A stretch of 37,175 nt of DNA from Alphaproteobacteria bacterium (GTDB taxonomy: Bacteria; Pseudomonadota; Alphaproteobacteria; MPNO01; UBA830). A program made the translations under genes and the position numbers. Location: the NCBI GenBank assembly GCA_022822405.1, contig JAJEBT010000190.1, positions 1 to 37,175 of the forward strand, in the 5' to 3' direction. Positions 31,771 to 37,175 of the stretch are shown here, one piece after another. The number at the start of each line of letters is the position of its first letter. Position 1 is the stretch's first letter. Below the pieces are notes generated by a model that had not been told where the DNA came from, did no database searches, and was given only the letters and a program-made list of their open reading frames with translations.

Positions 31771-32784
31771 CTATTTCGACTGCAGCTTCGCCGGTACTTC
31801 GATCCCCTTTTCCGCATAGAACTTCGCCGCCCCGGGGTGCACGGGCACGACGTTGTTCCTGAAGGCCGTCTTGATCGTCAGAGGATGTAGCGCAGGCGAA
31901 ACGCTATGCACCGCCTTGATGTTGTTGAACACCGCACCGGTGAGCTTGTAAGCAGTGCCGTCGTCCATCTTCTTGTTGACGGTCACCATCATCACGTAGG
32001 CAGCGGCGTTGATGTCCTTGTCGTTGTTGACGACATTCGAGTAGGTGCCGGCCGGAAGCAGGTCCAAGGTGCGGCCGGGCGTTTTTTCGTATTCCTGCCA
32101 GGCAGCGGATTTTCTCACCGCATCGGGGATATTGAGAACACGGATTTTTTTCGACGCGCCGAACTGCTCTATCATGGCCGATCCGATCATCTGGGGCCGC
32201 ATGAACATGTCGAATTTCCCGTCTTCGAAGGCCTGGTTCGCCGCGCCCCATCCCAGCTTCACCGCATTGTAATCCTTACCCGGTTTGTAACCGGTCACCG
32301 CATTGATGATGCCGATGGATTGTCGGGATGCAGATCCGGATGGCGGTCCGACGAAAACGGTCCTACCCTTGATGTCGGCGAATTCGCGTATGCCGGAATC
32401 CACGTAGGTGATCGGGTGGAAGTGCCCTCCCAGAAACGCAAACAGGGAACGCACGTTCTTGGAGGCCGCCACCGCCTTGTCGCCGAGTTTCTTGTACGGA
32501 CCGCGGCCCTTGGTCATGGCCGCGAACGCCCCGACCGGGGTTACGGCGACTTCGATCTTGGCAGCCGCCAGCTTCAGCAGCGACCGCGTCAGCGTCTGGC
32601 CGGTATTCACCTTGACGGTGATCTTCGAATCCGACGCGGCGTACTTGCTGAGAAGCTGCATGATAACGGCCGTGGAACCGGACGCAGCGCCGGCTTCGCC
32701 CCGCAGGATGTTTTGGGAATTGGCGGTCGCCGAGAATCCCAGAGCTAGCCCGGCCGCGACGGCCAGTGTCGCTAGTCCTTTCAT
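31771..32784 (-). CDS. TAXI-family TRAP transporter substrate-binding protein
   Basis: The 337-residue secreted protein has a signal peptide (MKGLATLAVAAGLALGFSAT, cleavage near ANS) and the TAXI-type features: GAASGSTAVIMQLLSKYA at the start of the mature part, FVGPPSGSASRQSIGIINAV and GWGAANQAFEDGKFDMF in the middle. TAXI proteins deliver dicarboxylates or amino acids to 4TM/12TM TRAP permeases. AAAGGAGAAC precedes ATG 32784. It sits between the thiamine enzyme (84 bp upstream) and the permease (31661), so all are probably one operon. Confidence 0.93.
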   Translation of the reverse strand: MKGLATLAVAAGLALGFSATANSQNILRGEAGAASGSTAVIMQLLSKYAASDSKITVKVNTGQTLTRSLLKLAAAKIEVAVTPVGAFAAMTKGRGPYKKLGDKAVAASKNVRSLFAFLGGHFHPITYVDSGIREFADIKGRTVFVGPPSGSASRQSIGIINAVTGYKPGKDYNAVKLGWGAANQAFEDGKFDMFMRPQMIGSAMIEQFGASKKIRVLNIPDAVRKSAAWQEYEKTPGRTLDLLPAGTYSNVVNNDKDINAAAYVMMVTVNKKMDDGTAYKLTGAVFNNIKAVHSVSPALHPLTIKTAFRNNVVPVHPGAAKFYAEKGIEVPAKLQSK

Positions 32785-32868
32785 CGTGTGTTCTCCTTTG
32801 TCAGATTGCTGGCTGTGGATCTGCCGCCCCGGAATATTTTCCTTGCGGGTAACCGAGGGGGGCGGTCG

Positions 32869-34572
32869 CTAATACGAAACCTTCACCTCCAGAAGCGCTT
32901 GGCGCTTTTCCTGGCGTACGCATGCGATTGCCTCGGCGAGCGCGCCGGGCAGTTCGTCGCCGTGCTCCACTCTTTGGGCCCACCCCCGGCTTGCCCTCGC
33001 AATAGCGACGCAGTCGGGGACCGGCGCGAGCGACGTGATGGGCATACGGTTCATTTTGGCGGCCACGCCCTCGGGGTATACGTCCACGGCCGCACGCCGC
33101 ACCGCGTTCCAGATGCCGTTGTTGGAGACGATGGTGAGTAGGGGCAATCCAAGCGACTCTGCTACCTGGTGACAGGCGACGGGGTTAGCGAAAATGTACG
33201 ATCCGTCCCCCACGCTCGCGATGGCAACGCGATCCCTGTCCGCTAGGGCGGCGCCGAGGGCCGCCGGCATGCCCCAACCGAGTCCGCCCGAGAACGGTGG
33301 CGTGAACCCGGTGTTCGGTTGCTTGAGGTCCATGCCTTCGAGCGGTGCACCGAGTTCGCTGAATACCATGTCGCCTTCACCCATCGCATCGGACAGGCAA
33401 GCTGCGACAAAAGCCGGTGTCATTGGGCCCCCGTTTCCGGCGAGAGCCCTCGTGCGCGCGTCTTCCAGACGGGCTGCGTTCCGACCAGCTATGTCCGCGT
33501 GTCGATCTGCGTTTCGCCCGGCCTCGCCTTCCATCGATCTTGCCAGTGCATCGATCGCCGCGAGCGGCGAACTCTGAATAGCGATATCGGTCCTGAAGGA
33601 TCGTACCGGCATGTGCGAGAAGTGCGGATCCGGACCGATATGTACCACCGGTACATCGTCAGCGGGCTGCACGTTTCGTTGTATCCAGGGAACGGGTGCG
33701 TCGATGACGATGACCAGATCGGCATCCCTGACAAGGGGCCCCACCGCGGAACCCGATGCCATCGGGTCTCTGGTGGCAAGCACGTTCCTCAGGCCGCGGA
33801 ACTCCGCAACCGGGATGGCGTGGTCGTTAGCGAAGGTGGAAAGCGCGCGGGAAAAGTCTCCCTTGGGGTCGCTGCGCTGGACCACGATCAGGGGTTTTGC
33901 AGACCCTGAGAGGAGTTCCGAGACTTGTGCGATCTGCTCCGGGTCGGGATGAAGCACGCCAGAGGGGGCCTGAACGGGTCCGTCTACCGGGAGATTCTCG
34001 GGCCAGGGCCCAGCCAGCGGTTCGCGCGGCAGACCCAGGTAAACCGGGCCGCGCGGCTCGCTCATCGCGATGGAGATCGCGCGGTCGACCAGGAGCGCCG
34101 CCTGTTCCGGATAGCGAAGCTCGTAATCCCATTTGACGCTCTCGCGCACGAGCGCACCCTGGTCACGCATTTCCTGGCCGTATTGAATCGGAGTCATGCG
34201 TGCGCCGGTTCGATCGAATTCGGTGATCGGGGTGCGGCCGGCCAGCATGAACAGCGGAATATTCTCGCTGGCGGCGTTGATGAGACCCATGACGCTGTTG
34301 GCAAGGCCGACATTGACGTGGACCATCACGGCCTGCGGCTTGCCGGTCGCCAGGTAATAGCCGTGGGCCATGGCGACGGCCGCGGTCTCGTGGGTGACGA
34401 CGACGGGTTCCGGCATGTCCAGACCCGATGTCGATCCGCGTGCGAAGGCTTCGATGATCGGTGCGAAGTCTGTGCCGCCATTGGCGAACAAGTACTCGAT
34501 GCCGCATGCTTTCATGCGCATGAGCAGTGCTTCGGCAGCCGTATTGGGAATTGGCAAGGACGCCCGGCTCAC
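32869..34572 (-). CDS. Thiamine-diphosphate-dependent enzyme, acetolactate-synthase-like
   Basis: The 567-residue protein has the three-domain layout of TPP decarboxylases/synthases. The activating Glu is in VVVTHETAAVAMAHGY and the TPP/Mg motif runs from GDGSYIF to VSNN (about 30 residues apart). The Gly-rich GGTDFAPIIEAF start and TPITEFDRTGARMTPIQYGQ are typical of the ComE/sulfoacetaldehyde-type subgroup, not classical AHAS. A GTG at 34572 gives the normal family length; the frame is open to 34707 but that extension has a transcription-start-like composition and overlaps the LysR start. It heads the operon with the TAXI-TRAP genes and is divergent from the LysR regulator. Confidence 0.82.
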   Translation of the reverse strand: MSRASLPIPNTAAEALLMRMKACGIEYLFANGGTDFAPIIEAFARGSTSGLDMPEPVVVTHETAAVAMAHGYYLATGKPQAVMVHVNVGLANSVMGLINAASENIPLFMLAGRTPITEFDRTGARMTPIQYGQEMRDQGALVRESVKWDYELRYPEQAALLVDRAISIAMSEPRGPVYLGLPREPLAGPWPENLPVDGPVQAPSGVLHPDPEQIAQVSELLSGSAKPLIVVQRSDPKGDFSRALSTFANDHAIPVAEFRGLRNVLATRDPMASGSAVGPLVRDADLVIVIDAPVPWIQRNVQPADDVPVVHIGPDPHFSHMPVRSFRTDIAIQSSPLAAIDALARSMEGEAGRNADRHADIAGRNAARLEDARTRALAGNGGPMTPAFVAACLSDAMGEGDMVFSELGAPLEGMDLKQPNTGFTPPFSGGLGWGMPAALGAALADRDRVAIASVGDGSYIFANPVACHQVAESLGLPLLTIVSNNGIWNAVRRAAVDVYPEGVAAKMNRMPITSLAPVPDCVAIARASRGWAQRVEHGDELPGALAEAIACVRQEKRQALLEVKVSY

Positions 34573-34706
34573 TGGCTCGCTGACCCCGTTTGGATTTCTT
34601 CGTTGCTTTGTCGTGCAGATAAGCGTACTGATACCGATAGTGCTTAACAAATATAGATTTGATCTCGCTTGCGATAACGAAACGTGATCGGTTCCCGTTT
34701 GATCCA
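34573..34706. promoter_or_regulatory. Divergent control region between the TPP enzyme and LysR genes
   Basis: This 134-bp AT-rich stretch must contain both promoters. It includes the 10-bp palindrome TCGCTTGCGA (34665-34674) and several A/T-rich boxes. LysR regulators usually bind such a divergent region to repress themselves and activate the neighbouring gene in response to the pathway compound. Confidence 0.55.
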
Positions 34707-35636
34707 ATGGAGATTCGGCAACTCAGGTATTTCGTGGAGATCGCTGCCGCCGGCAGCTTGAGAGAGGCATCGGCCAGGCTTCATGTCGCGCAACCGGCGT
34801 TGACGCGGCATCTTCGCTCGCTGGAAGAAGAGCTTGGTATCGAGCTCTGCGCCCGCCATTCAAGAGGGATTCGCCTGACGCCCGCGGGCACCCGCTTTTT
34901 CAATCATGCAACGACCGTCCTCCGCCAGGTGGACGACATTCGGTCGCGAATCTCCGAAGACATCGACAGCCCCGCCGGCATGACGGCTGTCGGTGCGTCG
35001 GGTGCCATGGGCCGGTTGCTGTTCGGAGCCGTCGCCGAGAGAGTTGCCGGCGACTTTCCCCGTATCGCGCTGCGCCTGGTGGAGGGCGGCGCCTACACGC
35101 TCCTGGCTGCGCTCGACGCGCGACGCATCGACATGGCGGTCATGGTCGACCCCGATGCCCGGGCCGGGTTCGCACTGGAACGCCTCGTGACGGAACCGGT
35201 CTATTTGGTCGGAAGCGCCTTGGATGACCGGATCGCACAAGGTTCGGTCAGCATTTCACGGCTCGAATCGTTCCCTCTGGCGGCGTTCGAGCGCGTGAGC
35301 GGTCCGCGAAAGATCTTCGATCATGCCGCGGCAAGGTCGGGGGTCGCTCTCAACATTGCTTACGAGCTTGAAAGTCTCGACGTCATCAAGGACTTCGTGA
35401 GGCGCGGCCTTTCCTATGCGCTCCTGCCACATTCGTCGATCGTCGACGAACTGAAAGACCGGAGTTTCACGGCAGCCCGACTGGAGGGCATTGGCATCAC
35501 GCGGACTTTGGTCATGCGCGAAGATCTCATGGAAGATCCGGTTTCGGAGGTCGTCGCCCACATCGTCCGGGATGAAGTCTCGATGCTGATTTCCAGAGGC
35601 GTGTTTGGCGGGCCGGCGCGAAGCGATGTCGATTGA
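34707..35636 (+). CDS. LysR-type transcriptional regulator
   Basis: The 309-residue protein begins MEIRQLRYFVEIAAAGSLRE with the winged helix-turn-helix (ASARLHVAQPALTRHLRSLE) in residues 1-62, then the two-lobed effector domain (residues ~90-300). ATG 34707 gives the standard N-terminus; an in-frame start at 34659 is unlikely. There is no obvious ribosome binding site. It is divergent from the TPP/TAXI/TRAP operon and probably its regulator. The effector may be the imported carboxylate. Confidence 0.92.
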   Translation: MEIRQLRYFVEIAAAGSLREASARLHVAQPALTRHLRSLEEELGIELCARHSRGIRLTPAGTRFFNHATTVLRQVDDIRSRISEDIDSPAGMTAVGASGAMGRLLFGAVAERVAGDFPRIALRLVEGGAYTLLAALDARRIDMAVMVDPDARAGFALERLVTEPVYLVGSALDDRIAQGSVSISRLESFPLAAFERVSGPRKIFDHAAARSGVALNIAYELESLDVIKDFVRRGLSYALLPHSSIVDELKDRSFTAARLEGIGITRTLVMREDLMEDPVSEVVAHIVRDEVSMLISRGVFGGPARSDVD

Positions 35637-35705
35637 GCCTGTGTCGTTCGCATCGAGTGTTCTCTGCGCCCGCTCGATGCCTGCAACGCCGAAATTGCGA
35701 CCTCG

Positions 35706-35891
35706 CTAGCGGGTGCCCCCCGCTGCTGCTCGCTCGAAGTGATGGATCGCGGCGTTGAATTTGTCGCGGCAGCCCGTGTTGCAGAATCCGACAACCTTGC
35801 CGTCGTACTCGGTCAGCGAGTCGGCTTGAACCGGCTTTCCAGACCATGGGCAGGTGTGGTTGATGCAATCGGCGATGTCGAGTTCGGTCAT
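35706..35891 (-). CDS. Small YHS/TRASH-like metal-binding protein
   Basis: The 61-residue protein has two cysteine groups: CINHTCPWSGKPV and GFCNTGCRDKFNAA, giving a C-x4-C...C-x3-C pattern as in TRASH/YHS domains, which bind transition metals in heavy-metal sensing and handling proteins. AGGAG precedes ATG 35891. It converges on the LysR gene (69-bp gap). Such small proteins are often found near glutathione transferases or metal enzymes; its partner here is not evident. Confidence 0.75.
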   Translation of the reverse strand: MTELDIADCINHTCPWSGKPVQADSLTEYDGKVVGFCNTGCRDKFNAAIHHFERAAAGGTR

Positions 35892-36303
35892 CGAGCGCTC
35901 CTGTTCGTTGATTGTGTTCCTGACCGCACAAGCTGTCGGGCGACGAAAACTGCTGTGCTATCGGCATTTGGCCCGGGCGGCGCTTGGGCAACAGCGCCCA
36001 CCGGGCACTTGCGAAGACAGTTCCCGAACCGCCGCGTGGCCTTCGAGCCTCACTATGGGAGACATGAGGCAACAATTCAACGCACGAAGTCTCGTTCACG
36101 GTCGGAATCACTCGCTCGGCCCGTAACGTCAGCGACGGTGCGGGTTTGCGCGCTCTCGCCGGTGAACAGAAGTTGGTGCACGGGTTCCAGGCGGTGGACG
36201 CTTGCGGCGGGTAATGTTGCGCATTACCGAAAAACCCCCTTGGGCAATCCACACGGTCGCAAGCGGTATCGATGTATGGAAGAGATCGTTTTGTTAGGAC
36301 TTG
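35892..36303. other. Gene-free 412-bp stretch upstream of the arylsulfotransferase gene
   Basis: No coding region is supported. A perfect 7-bp hairpin (GGTAATG 36210-36216, CATTACC 36222-36228) with a 5-base loop lies here. The minus strand carries low-quality coding-like text (TLRAERVIPTVNETSCVELL) without start or family match. It should hold the promoters of the YHS-like gene and of the following gene. Confidence 0.4.
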
Positions 36304-37175
36304 ATGTTGGACATGATCGTCGTCATTTGCCACGATCTCGGCATGCGCCCTCTTGTGACCGGCCTGACGACACTGGACGAAGCACGGGCGACCGGGGGTT
36401 ACACCCTGTTCGCCCCGCTCGAACGTGACGAGGTGCTCCTGATCGACCTCAAGGGCGATGTGGTTCATCGCTGGGGCATCGGCGGGTTGCCTGGCGACTA
36501 TGGGTATCTGCTTCCGGACGGCCGGCTGCTCTGCGGCGTCAAGGTCAAGTCCGGGCCGGAGCCTTCGGGCGGAAAAGGCGGGCATCTGAAGGAGTTCGAC
36601 TGGGAAGGCAATCTCCTGTGGGAGCATGTCGATGACGCGCAGCATCACGATTTCCGGCGTCTCGCGAACGGCAACACGCTTTATATCGGTTGGGAGCGAA
36701 TGCCGGCGGCGGCTATGGAACGCGTCGTGGGCGCCGAACCCGGCAGCGAAGATGAAGGCGGCACGATCTGGGGCGACTTCCTCAAGGAAGTCACGCCCGA
36801 CGGCGAGGTCGCGTGGGAATGGCACGCCCACAGCGACCTCGTGCTGGAGGACTTCCCGCTTCACCCCATGAGCACGCGGCTCGAGTTCGCGCATTGCAAT
36901 GCCTGCACGGAACTTCCCGACGGCAATATCATGCTGAGCTTCAGGCGAATCAGCACGATCCTGATCGTCAACAAGCGGACGAAGGCGGTCGAATGGTTCA
37001 TGCGCGACGACGAATGGGGCCAGCAGCATGACTGCACCATGCTCGAAAACGGCAACATCCTCCTGTTCGCGAACGGCATCCACGTGCCGCGCGGGGTCTT
37101 TCATTCGGCGGTCGTCGAAATCGATCCGCGCACCAAGGAGGAGGTGTGGCGCTACGAGGATGTGCCCAGGTGGAA
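36304..37175 (+). CDS. Arylsulfotransferase (ASST-like) family protein, partial at right edge
   Basis: An open frame of 290 codons runs off the right end. Its sequence GYTLFAPLERDEVLLIDLKG, GGHLKEFDWEGNLLWEHVDD and repeated blade-like motifs (HHDFRRLANGNTLYIGW, AHCNACTELPDGNIMLSF, HDCTMLENGNILLFANG) fit the six-bladed beta-propeller of Arylsulfotran_2 (PF14269). These transfer sulfate between phenols or act as periplasmic or cytosolic enzymes of unknown substrate. ATG 36304 follows AGGA (spacing 4); ATG 36343 is a second possibility with a family-like start but no ribosome binding site. No signal peptide is seen. Confidence 0.82.
   Translation, partial: MLDMIVVICHDLGMRPLVTGLTTLDEARATGGYTLFAPLERDEVLLIDLKGDVVHRWGIGGLPGDYGYLLPDGRLLCGVKVKSGPEPSGGKGGHLKEFDWEGNLLWEHVDDAQHHDFRRLANGNTLYIGWERMPAAAMERVVGAEPGSEDEGGTIWGDFLKEVTPDGEVAWEWHAHSDLVLEDFPLHPMSTRLEFAHCNACTELPDGNIMLSFRRISTILIVNKRTKAVEWFMRDDEWGQQHDCTMLENGNILLFANGIHVPRGVFHSAVVEIDPRTKEEVWRYEDVPRW

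Noticed and set aside
34573..34707. Long N-terminal extension of the thiamine-diphosphate enzyme
   Set aside because: The extension overlaps the LysR start and the AT-rich divergent promoter region and gives a protein longer than the family; GTG 34572 gives the usual length.
35527..37104. A 525-codon minus-strand frame spanning several genes
   Set aside because: It overlaps the end of the LysR gene, the YHS-like gene in another frame and the arylsulfotransferase gene antisense; no motif is present.

Overview
The window is GC-rich bacterial DNA with the look of an alphaproteobacterium: high-GC codon use, Sec signal peptides ending in AxA, a TAXI-type TRAP transporter, an Fbp/Pot-type ABC transporter, and many catabolic enzymes of the kind found in Rhodospirillales or Rhizobiales accessory genome. 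The species cannot be named from the sequence. There are no rRNA genes, convincing tRNA genes or core housekeeping genes, so this reads as an accessory catabolic and transport region.

Layout. (1) 1-342: debris of mobile elements, namely an IS630-type transposase tail with a stop and frameshifts, and the first codons of an unidentified gene leaving the left edge. (2) 389-7731: a TfdA/TauD-like Fe(II)/2-oxoglutarate dioxygenase, a cupin, then a binding-protein ABC importer (signal-peptide binding protein, fused two-domain permease, two consecutive ATPases) ending in a second cupin. (3) 7740-12649: an amidohydrolase resembling 2-pyrone-4,6-dicarboxylate hydrolase, an SDR dehydrogenase, a VanA-type Rieske oxygenase and an acyl-CoA-dehydrogenase-fold flavin monooxygenase, a set suggesting aromatic or cyclic-acid breakdown. 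(4) 12665-16455: a gene-poor island with two unrelated P-loop ATPases, each preceded by a perfect inverted repeat with a 9-nt spacer, a CRISPR-repeat-like single element and a likely Rpn nuclease relic. (5) 16456-25767: an enolase-superfamily enzyme, a tandem OsmC protein, an IlvD/Edd dehydratase, an acyl-CoA synthetase, an ACMSD-like amidohydrolase, a BadI/MenB-like crotonase and a luciferase-like flavin enzyme. (6) 26103-27458: a HEPN/MNT toxin-antitoxin pair and a frameshifted DUF5615 PIN-like toxin relic. (7) 27538-34572: a CxxC AhpD-like protein, then, on the opposite strand, a probable selenocysteine-containing AhpD-like protein, a TAXI-TRAP transporter and a thiamine-diphosphate enzyme, with a divergent LysR regulator (34707-35636). 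(8) 35706-37175: a small YHS/TRASH-like metal-binding protein and the start of an arylsulfotransferase-family gene cut by the right edge.

How the genes may work together. Two uptake systems (ABC and TRAP) lie beside enzymes for activating a carboxylic acid to its CoA thioester, opening or hydrating a ring, decarboxylating and oxygenating. A catabolic role is well supported; the substrate is not visible.

The most unusual feature is at 28285-29391. A long AhpD-like reading frame is broken only by one TGA, exactly where the second cysteine of the catalytic CxxCxxxH motif should be. The frame continues for about 128 codons with family-like sequence, and a hairpin with a G in its apical loop follows the TGA. 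This fits a selenoprotein (CxxU) that ordinary gene calling would split in two.
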